A stretch of DNA of 64,000 nt from NCBI GenBank assembly GCA_030849075.1, contig JASAOO010003552.1, forward strand, positions 62,001 to 126,000, written 5' to 3'. A program made the position numbers and the translations under genes. Of the stretch, positions 48,251-58,342 are shown piece after piece (the stretch's first letter is position 1; every line of letters starts with the position of its first letter). The DNA is from Zelonia costaricensis (Eukaryota > Euglenozoa > Kinetoplastea > Trypanosomatida > Trypanosomatidae). The notes beneath the pieces were generated by a model. That model was not told the origin of the DNA. It ran no database searches and saw only the letters and a list, made by a program, of their open reading frames with translations.

Positions 48251-49780
48251 ATGAGTGGCGGCAATGACGAGGACTACGGCGCCGGCGAGGTGCTGACCGG
48301 GGCGGAGCTGTACCTGTACCTGTTGCGCCAGAATGAAGAGCAGCTGCAGCGGGCGGAGGGAAAGCTGCAGGAGTACACGGCGCTCAAGGACACGCTGCAG
48401 CACCTCACGGAGCGGAGCCGCCGCCGGGTGCTGGCGCCGGTGGCTGGCGGACTTGCCTACTACGCCGCAGAGCTCAACGCGACGAACACCGTCACGGTGC
48501 TGCTGGGTGATGGCTGGTTTGCGGAGCGGAGTGCGACGCAGGCGTGCGAGATCGCCGGCCGCCGCGTGGACTTCCTGCGGCGCGAGGCGGAGGTGCTGCA
48601 GCAGGAGCAGGCGACCCTCCGCGCCAAGCAGGAGCTCTTCCTGTCGGAGCTGCCCGAGGCCCGGGGCGCCGTGGCAGAGCTGATGGCCGCAAAGGAGGCG
48701 CGCACCGCAGCTGGGGTGTCGGACAGTGCCACTGCTGGTGCACCGACCGCGAGTGGCAGTGGCGCGCCGGCGCCCGCCGCGCTTGAGGTGGCTTCTCCGC
48801 GCACTTTGGCTTCTCCCTCTGCGTCTCCGCCGCGTGCCAGCCCCGCTGCCGCCGCCCTCGCGCCTGGGGAGCCTGAGGCACCGCTAGACTTGACCAGCAT
48901 CGACGCGGCACTCGCGACCTTCGACGAGCTGGATGAGCTGACGGAGGACGAGCTCATCGCGCTCGAAGCGGAGCTGGGCGACCGCGTGAACGACGACGAG
49001 TACGTCGAGCAGATCATGACAGAGCGCATGATCGCGAAGAAGGAGGCGCGGGTCCGCGCTGAGCTGACGACACGGTGCTCGGCTGCCGCTGCGGCACCGA
49101 CGCTGTCACGTACAGCGGTGGAGCAGCCGGCTGCTGCAACGCCGTCGAAGTTCACAGCAGCCGTCGACGTCACAATGGCATCGGCCGTCGTACCTTCTGG
49201 GGCAGAGGAGGCGGTGTCCGGATACGGAAACCAGCCAGTGCAGGTGTTTCGCACCCCTGGCGACATCGGAGGCATTCTTGCTGGTTTGACCAGCTCAGCG
49301 GTAGCACCGTCGAGCGGTGCGCAGAGGGCGCCGCACGAAACCTCAGCCGCGACACAAAGGGGCAATGGCCCTGCGACGTCGGTGCAGGCGCCGACTGAGG
49401 ATGCGCGCGGCGCCACTCACTCGGCAGCGGAGGCGAGCCCCGCCCCCACCGCGCCCTCGCCCATGTCGCCTGATTCGCCGTCTCCACACAAGGGGGAGCG
49501 ACACGTTCACTTTGCTACGGAAGAGGTGGGTGGCCCGCAGGCTTCCGTGCATGTGAAAGCGACGACGTCGGAGTCGACAGTACTGCCCCGTGCGCCGGCG
49601 TCTTCGTCGTCGCTGCCGCGGAGCACCTACACCGTCGGCGACATTGTGGAGCATTGCGAGGCGACCACCGCCGCCGCGGCACCGCTGCCCGCCATGCCCC
49701 CACCGCTCGTCGCGAACACAGCACAGAAGCCGAAGCGCCGCTCCCTCTTCATGCGTGAGCTGGAGGGGGACGGCGTGTGA
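48251..49780 (+). CDS. URI1: URI/Bud27-like unconventional prefoldin
   Basis: URI is an alpha-type prefoldin in the R2TP/prefoldin-like chaperone complex that helps assemble RNA polymerases and other large complexes. The 509-residue product has the prefoldin fold in its first 140 residues: a coiled coil (LRQNEEQLQRAEGKLQEY), the beta hairpin part with TNTVTVLLGDGWFAERSATQ (about 77-97), and a second helix (GRRVDFLRREAEVLQQEQ). VTVLLGD.WFA.CSA.Q is the diagnostic URI stretch. The rest is Ala/Ser/Pro-rich and acidic, with a weakly conserved HVHFATEE segment (about 418) and a C-terminal KPKRRSLFMRELEGD, resembling the basic end motif of URI proteins. Length is close to human URI. Confidence 0.83.
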   Translation: MSGGNDEDYGAGEVLTGAELYLYLLRQNEEQLQRAEGKLQEYTALKDTLQHLTERSRRRVLAPVAGGLAYYAAELNATNTVTVLLGDGWFAERSATQACEIAGRRVDFLRREAEVLQQEQATLRAKQELFLSELPEARGAVAELMAAKEARTAAGVSDSATAGAPTASGSGAPAPAALEVASPRTLASPSASPPRASPAAAALAPGEPEAPLDLTSIDAALATFDELDELTEDELIALEAELGDRVNDDEYVEQIMTERMIAKKEARVRAELTTRCSAAAAAPTLSRTAVEQPAAATPSKFTAAVDVTMASAVVPSGAEEAVSGYGNQPVQVFRTPGDIGGILAGLTSSAVAPSSGAQRAPHETSAATQRGNGPATSVQAPTEDARGATHSAAEASPAPTAPSPMSPDSPSPHKGERHVHFATEEVGGPQASVHVKATTSESTVLPRAPASSSSLPRSTYTVGDIVEHCEATTAAAAPLPAMPPPLVANTAQKPKRRSLFMRELEGDGV

Positions 49781-50984
49781 GAAAGCAGCTGCTCTCGCAC
49801 ATGTGCGTGCACATGGGCGTCTGTGTGCTGGGTGCGCTGGTGGCTGTTGCTTCACGCGCCTTGTGCAGGTGCCGGATGTGGCGGAGGTTTCACAAGCCAC
49901 TCCCTGACAGACCTCCCCCTCTACACACACACACACACAGACTCCCATGTGTTGTCCTTCGAGGTGCGTGTCCGTGTCCAGTAACGCGGCTAAACTCAAC
50001 AAAACAGGAACCGAGTTAGGCGCCGAGGCGGAACGGGCGCGGTTCTGCTCGCGAGTTCACCCCCACCGTGGTGCAGGCGGTACAAGAGGCTCTACGCCTC
50101 ACAAAAGTAAAAAAAGGGGCCGCCCTGTTTCTTTTCGGTGCTCAGCGGTGCGCAAGCTGGAGGGGAACGGAAATCTTCCCAGAGGCGCAGTCCTGCATCA
50201 GACGCGCTCGCGCCATGTCAGCCTCCCCGCTTCACACTGCTCCCACACATCTCCGCCCCTCCTGCCTTGTCCCCCATCGCGTCCTGCTGACGGCCCCCCC
50301 ACAGCGTTGTGTCGTGGTACGGTGCTCGATTTCTTTCTTCCCCCACCCACAACCCACCATCGTCATTTTGCGATCTCCTCCTTGCTGCTCTTGTCACGTG
50401 CCGTTTGCGCACGCAGCACTATCGACTCCACGGTGGCCATCGCCGTCGCGTCAGACCGGCTTCCTCGTCGCACTGATCTGCGTTCAGTCGGCGCCGAAGC
50501 GTGACAACGGGGTCGCACCCCCTCGGCTCCCCCCTTTTCTCGGTTGCCACACATTTCGCTTCGTTTCTTGTTGTGTACACCGGCTGCACGTCTTCCCCGT
50601 ACCCCACCCACCCACCACAAGATCAACTGCGCGGGCGCAGTGTGTGTTTTCTTTGTGAGTGCCGGTTTCGCGGGTGTGTCGGTGAGTGGACGCGGAGGCA
50701 CGGACTGCACGGCGCAGTACTAGACGCGCGTCTATACCTTACTCAAGGCTGCTCACGTCTCTCGGCTCGTATTCAGGGAGAGGGCGAGGCGGCAGCTGCA
50801 TCTGCACGTCTACAGCCGCTGCACGGCTGCGACACGCGGCTATCTCGAGCTCGTGCTGTTGTCGAGCCGGCTTGCCTGCTCTTGTCGAGGTGTCGCGTCT
50901 CTGGTTTGTTCCCCAATCTGGCCTCTACCATACCTTGATTTCATCACGGGCCTCGTTGCCGCGTTGACGACGTGACCGCGCGGC
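49781..50984. other. Spacer upstream of TFxP-repeat protein gene
   Basis: No gene is visible. A short AC run lies at about 49926-49940, an oligo-A-rich spot at 50103-50117, and C/T-rich DNA at 50230-50400 and 50515-50620. No convincing pyrimidine tract plus AG is seen in the last 60 bases before the start at 50985. Confidence 0.5.
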
Positions 50985-53900
50985 ATGCTCACCTCCTCGC
51001 TGAACACCCCAAACCGAGGCGAGGCAGCAGGTCTGCAGTCGTACGCGGAGACAATCAACGTCGACCCGTCGTCCTCCTTGCGCTCCTGCTCCTCGCTGCC
51101 GGCGACGGCGCATCGGGGGGAGGGCACCGGGCGCACCCACACGGCGCCACCGACGACGACGATGCCCACGCTGGAGGAGCTGCTGGACAGGACGCCGACT
51201 CAAACAGGGTCCACGGCCGCCGCCGCGGCTCCACTGACAGTCGCACCATCACCTCTTACACAGCTGATGTCATCTGCAGCGGAGGCCCACACGAGCGCCT
51301 CCGCAAAGCCGCAGCCTCCGACGGCGACGGCAACGACGGTGACGATGTCGGCAGCAGCAGCGGCGGCGCCGGGCGAGCACGGCGCGTTCTCACCCGAGGT
51401 GGCATCCACGGCATCGACGCCGCCGCAGGAGGGAGAGGCGGAGGGCCGCAGCGGCAGCAATGCGGAGGCCACCACACTGATGCTGCACACGCGTCCCACG
51501 ACACCACCGCCTCCGCCTGCCACCACGGCCTGCCCAGATGCACCGCAGCAACCCACGCCGCTGGCACATGAGGCACCGTCGCCCGCCCCAGAGGGCAGCG
51601 GCGGCAACAGCAACTTGAGCGGGAGCGCAGGGCGCGAAAACTCAGAGGCACGCCAGGACCGTGAATCCCACTACGGTGCTGGCGGTGGCGGGTCCCCAAA
51701 CGCGCGTCGCCCCCGGCACACGTCCCCGCCAAAGCCCCCTGGCGTGCTGCGCACCTCTGCGCGTGCCGCCTCCCGCTCCGCGGTGCCACTTCGCCGGCAC
51801 AGGGCGGGCAGCATGACAGCGGCGCAGATTGCGAGTCTGCTGCGCGGTATCCTCGGCACCGCCTCTCCAGCCGACGCCCATGCACACAGCAGCATTCTGC
51901 AGCCTCCGACTGTGAGCTCGCTGGATCTGCCCGTGGGGCTGCTCGTGCTGTACTGCGCCGCCGAGGAGACGTGCACGGCAGCGGTCGCAGAGCCAGTTAC
52001 GGCGTCGGCCTCGCCGTCTCGCTCCATCTCGCCCCCCGCTGCCGTTGCCGCCGCTGCGTCGTCAGCGTACTCGCTCCTATATATGCTCGAGCAGCTGTCT
52101 GATCTGCGCCGGCGCGATCACCGCCGTGAGGCCCTGCAGCGGGCTAGCGAGATGGAGCGGGCGCGGTGCGAGCAACTCTACGAGGCCGCGGCACGCAAGC
52201 GCGCGGCCGATGCGGCGCTGCAGGCGGCGCGCGCGCAAGCGCTCGCGGAGGAGGAGCTTGACTTCTGCACCTTCCACCCCGCCGTCAGTCCGGCGGCGCA
52301 GCGCATGGAGGCGAAGGGGACGCGCGAATTCATGGAGAAGTGCGTGGAGTGGCGTGCGGAGGCGGACCGGCGGCTAAAGCTCAAGTACGACCGCATCGCC
52401 GCCCTCGAGGCAGAGCAGGAGGCTGCGGCTGCTGCGCTTGCTGGCGTGGTCGCACCGGGCGAGGCGGTCACGGAGGAGAGCCGTCGCCTCCTGGCGCAGC
52501 CCAGCGTGCAGGAGCGGCTCAAGACCCGCCCGTGCCTCTGGGAGGCGCGGCACCACACCGAGGCATCAGCGCAGCCTGCGCTGTCGTCCTCGGCAGCGGG
52601 CTCCGCCGGCCTTGCGGCCGCTGCCGGCACTGGCGCCGTCTCCCCCTCTGCCGGCGCGCCGCCGCCGCTGCTGGTCGGCGCGCCCGTGACTTCCGCGGTG
52701 GTGGAGGAGCAGCAGGCGTTGCTGCGGGCACTGCGGAAGCGCGTGCAGCCGGACGCGACCGACACCCTGGGTGGGGTGTCCGCGCTGCCGCACGACGCGT
52801 CGCGCCGCAGCGGTGCCAGCGCCGTGAAGGCCTTCCTGGGTCGCGTGGAGGAGGACGCGGGGCGGCGGGCGCAGGCGGCGGCGAAGCTGCAGGCGCGCTA
52901 CCACAACCCCGAGTCGCTGCTGTTCGAGCCCGGCACCGGAAAGCCTCTCTTCCAGCCGAATGCAATGCCGGCGGCGCACAAGGACGGCCGCCGCGTTGGC
53001 TACGACGACCTCTCCAAGGAGGAGAAGGAGGACTTCCGGGCTGAGCTGCGCCGCGCAGGATTGGAGTTTGTCCTGACGCACTACCTGCGCGAGCGCAAGG
53101 AGCGGCAGCAGCATCCGAGCACGCAATCGAGGGAGGCATCCCCTGAGAGCAACGCCGCGGGCGAGGGTGGCGGCGGCGGCGGCCGTGCGCGCTCAACCTC
53201 GCAGACGGTCGTGACCGAGGCGCAGCAGGCACGCTTTCTGGCCTCGCTGCAGGAGGCGGTGGCGCGACGTGAGCGTCGACTGGAGCAGGTTCGCGCGCAG
53301 GCCACGGCAGAGGAAACCTTCCACCCGCAGTTGGCCAAGCGGACAGTGAAGATGGCGCTGCGCAAGACGGGTGGCACTCCCATCTACGAGCGACCCGCGC
53401 CACCGCGCAGGTCGGCACCTGGCGCAGACGCGGCAAACGCCTCGGCGCTGCAGCTGCGCGGTGATCGCACGCCGCAGTCGACGCCTGCGCACCGTGACCG
53501 GCCGCTGCCGGAGGCGGCGGAGCTGTTTCTAGTGCGCAACGAGCAGTGGACAGAGGCCCGACAGCGGCGCCTGCAGCGGACCGCAGAGATGGAGGAGGCA
53601 CGGCAGCAGGCGGGCTGCACCTTCAGCCCCAATCGGGATTTCGCCGATGCCTACGGCATGCTCAGCGTCGGCGGCGGCGAGAGTGGTGCGAACGCGACGC
53701 CGCCGCAGCTGGCAACAGACGCTGCGGACGCGGGCGCGACCGCGGGTGCGAGGGACGCCTCACAGGCGCGCGTGCGACCGCAGGACACTCTTGCCTCCGC
53801 CGCGGACGTGCGGGTGATGAACGAGCTCGAACTGCTGCGCTCCGGCGCGGCCTACCGCGACACCCGCTTTGTGCAGGCCGTGTGCGCGCGCACCGGGCTG

Positions 53901-54332
53901 GGAGACGCGCGGCGGGCCCTCTCCAACCTTTCGCTGCAGTCGGCGCCGCGGCTCACCGGCGCGTCGAGTGGGGCGTGGGCCGCCTCGTCGAGCTCGCCGC
54001 AGCAGACGACCACGTCGATCTCGCACTCGCACCTCTCGCCCATACAGCAGAGCTCCAACCGACCGTCCGCCTCGCCGTATCCAGTGCCGCGGCGCAACAC
54101 ACGTGCGCCGTCCCACTCCATCCACGACGACGGCAGCGACGGCGCGTATGCCGCGGCGCCGGTGCCTGTGCCGGCCTTCGCGGCCTCGCGCACGCAGAGC
54201 GACACGACGCACACGCCTATGTTCCCCGGCAGTCGCGACGTCGCTGGCGGCCCAGCGCCACCGCCGCTGGAGAACCCGTGGGCCGCGCTAGACGCACAGA
54301 CAGATGCCATCCTGAGGCGGCACGGCTACTAG
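50985..54332 (+). CDS. Large protein with repeated TFxP motifs, function unknown
   Basis: I do not recognise a named family. The 1115-residue product is Ala/Pro/Thr-rich to about 330, then alternates charged helices with short motifs. Three blocks share a pattern of Arg/Glu-rich helix followed by [CE]TF[HS]P: CTFHPAVSPAAQRM (about 428), ETFHPQLAKRTVKM (about 778) and CTFSPNRDFADAYG (about 878). Related spots are KPLFQPNAMPAA (about 650) and an acidic helix after it. Such helix-plus-TFxP blocks are seen in cytoskeletal and flagellar proteins of protists, but that link is an impression. The C-terminus PWAALDAQTDAILRRHGY looks conserved. The ATG at 50985 is the longest choice; 51162 (MPTLEELL) is an alternative. 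Confidence 0.7.
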   Translation: MLTSSLNTPNRGEAAGLQSYAETINVDPSSSLRSCSSLPATAHRGEGTGRTHTAPPTTTMPTLEELLDRTPTQTGSTAAAAAPLTVAPSPLTQLMSSAAEAHTSASAKPQPPTATATTVTMSAAAAAAPGEHGAFSPEVASTASTPPQEGEAEGRSGSNAEATTLMLHTRPTTPPPPPATTACPDAPQQPTPLAHEAPSPAPEGSGGNSNLSGSAGRENSEARQDRESHYGAGGGGSPNARRPRHTSPPKPPGVLRTSARAASRSAVPLRRHRAGSMTAAQIASLLRGILGTASPADAHAHSSILQPPTVSSLDLPVGLLVLYCAAEETCTAAVAEPVTASASPSRSISPPAAVAAAASSAYSLLYMLEQLSDLRRRDHRREALQRASEMERARCEQLYEAAARKRAADAALQAARAQALAEEELDFCTFHPAVSPAAQRMEAKGTREFMEKCVEWRAEADRRLKLKYDRIAALEAEQEAAAAALAGVVAPGEAVTEESRRLLAQPSVQERLKTRPCLWEARHHTEASAQPALSSSAAGSAGLAAAAGTGAVSPSAGAPPPLLVGAPVTSAVVEEQQALLRALRKRVQPDATDTLGGVSALPHDASRRSGASAVKAFLGRVEEDAGRRAQAAAKLQARYHNPESLLFEPGTGKPLFQPNAMPAAHKDGRRVGYDDLSKEEKEDFRAELRRAGLEFVLTHYLRERKERQQHPSTQSREASPESNAAGEGGGGGGRARSTSQTVVTEAQQARFLASLQEAVARRERRLEQVRAQATAEETFHPQLAKRTVKMALRKTGGTPIYERPAPPRRSAPGADAANASALQLRGDRTPQSTPAHRDRPLPEAAELFLVRNEQWTEARQRRLQRTAEMEEARQQAGCTFSPNRDFADAYGMLSVGGGESGANATPPQLATDAADAGATAGARDASQARVRPQDTLASAADVRVMNELELLRSGAAYRDTRFVQAVCARTGLGDARRALSNLSLQSAPRLTGASSGAWAASSSSPQQTTTSISHSHLSPIQQSSNRPSASPYPVPRRNTRAPSHSIHDDGSDGAYAAAPVPVPAFAASRTQSDTTHTPMFPGSRDVAGGPAPPPLENPWAALDAQTDAILRRHGY

Positions 54333-55862
54333 GGAATGCGAGCACGCGGAGGGCGGGCGGCGAGGTTCTGCGAGCCAATACAGCTGAGTCTCGCTTGCCG
54401 ACGCGGCTGCCTTCCGCTCGCTTCGTTTTTTGTTTTTTGGGCTGGTGGGCGTCTGCTGGCGCTCAGGTTGGTGTGTGAGTGACGGTTGTGCTCTGGCGTG
54501 TACATGAACGAGCTGCTGTGTCCCTCAGCGCTCCTACTCTCGTGGTGCTTTGTTCACCAGCTTCTTTCTCTCGTGGTTCTTTCCGCTGTGCGTGTCTTGT
54601 ACTTGTATGGCCGAAGAGGGGCGGGCATGCCGGGGGAGGGGCTGCCTCACTGCACGTGTGCACCGCTCGCCTCGCGCCCTTCCGCCCTCGCTCTTCGGCT
54701 GCCCTCCCTCCCCCACTTGTAAACCGCAGCACGATCTTCGCCCCCCCCCCCCCCCTTCTCTCGCTCGCTCGCTCGCTCTCGTCTCCCCCCCCTTCGCCGT
54801 GGCAACGTTCATCTCACAGCACGTCCGTTCTGGTACGGAAGGGGGGGGGAGGTCGCCCCACTCCGTCCGCACCGCGTCCCTGCGTATGTGCGCGTATTTG
54901 TGCGTGTGGGCATGCGATTTGCACCAACTCGCGCGTGTACCTCCCACATAGAAAGCCAAGGCCAAATGCGACGCACACCCAATCAAAGCGGGTAAGAAAG
55001 CTTTGAAATAAAAGGAGGAACAGCGTTGTGCTGTGCGGTGTGCTGTGCCTGCAATTGCACGCGAGGTGTGTCACGAGGTGGGAGCTGCCTGCTACTGCTG
55101 CCCGCGAAGACCGGCGCCGTGATGTGGTCGGCCTTTGAGCATGGCTGACGCGACGATTTGCACTTGCCCGCCTCACGCACGCCACAGTGTCTCGCACGGT
55201 GTTCCTTCTTCGAGGAAGAAGATGTGGCGCGCTTGCGCAGACTTTCACGAGTTCTGTGCGTTGCTCGCGTCTTGGCCCGGTGCGGCACGGGCGCAGTCGC
55301 AGTCAGGGCTCGCGTGCCCGAATCGTCATCCTCGCTTTTACGTCCTTCTGCATCTCCCCTCCCCCCGCCATACATTGACGCACCCCCTTACGTGCTCTTC
55401 CCGTCGCTTTACACGCATGCCCGCCGCTGGATGTGCGGGGACTGCAGCTTTGCTTGATTCCACAGAGAGAAACCCCAAAACGGTGCCGTCGACGTCCTCC
55501 CCGCTCCCCACCCCCACCTCCTTGAACTACTCTCTCTCTCGTGTGCGCCCTCTCCCGCTCCGCCGCCCAGAGCCGCTCCCGCCACACTCCCCGCGTCTTT
55601 ATACACTGCGAGGCACCAGCACGGAGACGCACAGAGAGGCTGACCGTCTCCCTCCCTCCCACCCTCCGACTTGCACCTCCCCCAGTCACCTGAGCACCGA
55701 GCCCCCCGCTGCAGCGGAGCGCTACAAAATAGAACCGCACGATAACACAAACAAGGTCGTTTCTCCTGACAGCGCTGTTGACCAGGTGGCGCTCAGCCGG
55801 CTGCTTCTGCTCGACGCTCTCCTGTTGTAGCCCCCCCCCTCTTCTGCACGGCTGCCTTCAAC
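54333..55862. other. Spacer upstream of Rpn7
   Basis: No gene is visible. Contains a C run of about 15 bases near 54741-54755 followed by CTCG repeats, a G-run near 54841, and long C/T-rich DNA at 55340-55570 and 55640-55690. A tract ending CCGCTCCGCCGCCCAG (AG about 55569-55570) is one possible acceptor. Confidence 0.5.
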
Positions 55863-57092
55863 ATGCCTGCCCCACCACCGCCGCCGCGCAGCGTGGAGGA
55901 GGACCTCCACAAGAACGAAGAGGAGGAGCCCGCACCGGAGGCGGACGAGGCCGACATCCCTGTTGACCCGCTGCTGACGCTGCTCTACCTGCGTCACACG
56001 ATGACCGCGCAGTGGAGCTCCTCGGAGGAGCGCGAGGCGGCCAAGGCCGCGCTGATGGCCGAGATGGAAGCACACAACATGGCCCCGTACATCCGCTTTG
56101 TCTGCGAGGCGCTCGGCTTCCCGCTGGACGAGGCGAAGCTGGCGGAGATGGACGCCATCAACGCGAAGAAGGTGTCCGCCTTCGACGCACGGCTCAAGGA
56201 CGCCGTGGATAACCTTGGCGACACGGAGGTGCGGGACGTGCTGCAGGCGAAGTGCGACCACTACGCCCGCATCGGCGACCTTGAGCTGTGCATGAAGACG
56301 AACGAGGAGTGCGCCGCCAAGACGCTCGCGACGGGGCCGAAGCTGGACCTGTACTTCCAGCGCATCCGCCTCGGCATCGCGTTCTCCGACAACGACGTCG
56401 CCGCCAAGGGCATCACGGACGCGCACCGGCTCATGAAGGACGGTGACTGGGAGCGGCGCAACCGGCTGCGCGTGTACGAGGGCATCTACCACGTCTTCAT
56501 TCGTGACTTCCAGCGTGGCTCGAAGCTGCTGCTCGACTCCATCACGACCTTTGCCTCCGGCGAGCTCATCTCCTTCCAGGACTTCGTCTTCATTACGGTG
56601 GTGGCGAGTCTGCCGGTGCTGAGCCGGCCGGAGCTGCGCAAGCGCATCGTGTATAGCCCAGAGGTGAACCGCGCCGGCGTCGATGACGTGCGTGATCTCG
56701 TCAACTCCATCTACGACTGCCAGTACAACAAGGTCTTCCCGAACCTCGAGGTGGTGTGCCAGCACCTGCGCCGCGTCGTGTACCTGTCCCCGCACGTCAG
56801 CTACTTCTTCCGCGAGATGCGCGTGCTCGTCTTCACGCAGTTCCTCGACTCCTACAGCAGCGTCACGTTGGAGTCGATGGGGGCTGCCTTCGGCATCCCG
56901 GTCCCGGCACTGGACAACATGCTGTGCACCCTCATCTCAAACGAGCGCATCGCCTGCAAGGTGGACCGCGTCGACGGCAGCGTCGAGACGTACCGTGGCG
57001 ACACGACCAACTTCGACTACCACCGCATCGTGAAGAGCGGCGACCTGCTGCTGAACCGCATTCAGAAGCTGTCGCGGTTGGTGGACATGTAA
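55863..57092 (+). CDS. RPN7: 26S proteasome regulatory particle subunit Rpn7 (PSMD6)
   Basis: Rpn7 is a PCI-domain subunit of the proteasome lid that scaffolds the horseshoe around the deubiquitinase Rpn11. The 409-residue product is close to human PSMD6 (389). After a Pro-rich and acidic N-terminus of about 30 residues come helical repeats (35-230, e.g. HYARIGDLELCMKTNEECA), then the PCI domain (about 235-375), including FQRGSKLLLDSITTF, QFLDSYSSVTLESMGAAFGI and the winged-helix end LISNERIACKVDRVDG with its typical VDR-VDG-VET turn. The C-terminal helix GDLLLNRIQKLSRLVDM is as in the family and would join the lid helical bundle. Start at 55863 gives the common short acidic N-terminus. Confidence 0.96.
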   Translation: MPAPPPPPRSVEEDLHKNEEEEPAPEADEADIPVDPLLTLLYLRHTMTAQWSSSEEREAAKAALMAEMEAHNMAPYIRFVCEALGFPLDEAKLAEMDAINAKKVSAFDARLKDAVDNLGDTEVRDVLQAKCDHYARIGDLELCMKTNEECAAKTLATGPKLDLYFQRIRLGIAFSDNDVAAKGITDAHRLMKDGDWERRNRLRVYEGIYHVFIRDFQRGSKLLLDSITTFASGELISFQDFVFITVVASLPVLSRPELRKRIVYSPEVNRAGVDDVRDLVNSIYDCQYNKVFPNLEVVCQHLRRVVYLSPHVSYFFREMRVLVFTQFLDSYSSVTLESMGAAFGIPVPALDNMLCTLISNERIACKVDRVDGSVETYRGDTTNFDYHRIVKSGDLLLNRIQKLSRLVDM

Positions 57093-58342
57093 GCAGGAGC
57101 TGCCATGCGATCCACCAGCGTGTGCGGGTGCGGGTGCGGGTGCTTGTGTGTGCGTGTGTTTTCGTGTGTGCTACAGACAGAGAGCAGCGAGGCGGCTAGG
57201 GCAGCAGCGCACGCGGCGTGCGTTCTCCGCAAGGGGCACGGCAGGCGCCGCTGCAGTGCGCCGTCGTCGCGTGTGCGCTCCTTGGCTTGTTTATTTCACC
57301 GACACGTTGCGTCCGTGCGAGTGTGGCGCGTTGGTGTGAGAGTGTGTGTACTCTTGTCGGTGGGCTGCGGCGTGTACGCGTGCACTCCATGGGGACCTCT
57401 CCCTGGCGGTGGTAGTGATGGAGGGGTCACCCCTGCGGGTGCGTGTGTTTGTGTGCGTGTGTGTATGCAGGTGTTTATGTGTGGTCAGGCGGGAGCTCCA
57501 CTGGCCACGTTTGCGCAGGCACGAAGAGACAAGCACACATCAACTCAGAGACGTGCCGCCACGTAGAGGGGGGCGACATCCCCAGAAGGAAAACGCGCGA
57601 GCCGTGGGGCACGTCGTGGTGGAAGGAGTAGGCCCAGCTGCTTCCGCCAAGTTTGCGCGTTGTCGCGCCTCGCCGCGCTCGCCGGTGCTCGTGAAGGGAA
57701 AGCGGCAACTGTGCATCACCGGCGGCAGCGGCGAGCATCAGCCGCAGCGTGTCATGGCGCCGTCACACGTGCCCATGTGCATCCACGTTTGAGGTCACTC
57801 AGTGAGAGGCCCGCACCACGGAGCGGCGCCTCCCGCTTCCCTGCGCCCCGCGCCCTACCAGCGCGTCTCCGCGCCTGTACCAGGAGTTGAAATACGCGCT
57901 GCCGCCTGTTGACATGCTCCCCTCCCCCTCCACGTCCCCACTGCACGACTCTTGACGCTGTTCGTTTTCGCTCCCATCTCAACGTCCCAATCTCCTCTCC
58001 CTTCGACACCACAAACACGTAGTGAACAGCACATACACGTGCGAGTGCGTGTACATTGGCGCACTTATTACGAGCGGAGCCGCCACCACTTCTGTGTCGC
58101 GTTGCTTCCCGTCTTGACGTGCCTCCGCGTCGACGCGCGCGACACAGGTCACCTCAGCGAGTAACCCTCGACCCTTCCAGTTTTTTTCCTCCTACGCTCC
58201 GCGTGTGTCTACGTCGCGTGCGTAATTGTGTCGCCGTCCCTGCGTCTGACGCCGACGGGAACACATCACACTCGAGACCGTGGAGCCCCAACCGCCGTGC
58301 AGGCACAGAGCGCCCTTGGTGCGTGCGTTCTGTTAGGAGAAG
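57093..58342. other. Spacer after Rpn7
   Basis: No gene is visible. Three GCGGGT units lie at about 57124-57141 followed by GT-rich DNA in the presumed 3' UTR. The part from 57540 to 57900 is GC-rich and not pyrimidine-biased and could be a decayed mobile element, but I cannot show this. The stretch after 57905 is pyrimidine-rich. Confidence 0.5.

Noticed and set aside
57124..57141. Three GCGGGT units as possible telomere-like repeat
   Set aside because: The trypanosomatid telomere repeat is TTAGGG; this is a short GC-rich microsatellite in a 3' UTR.
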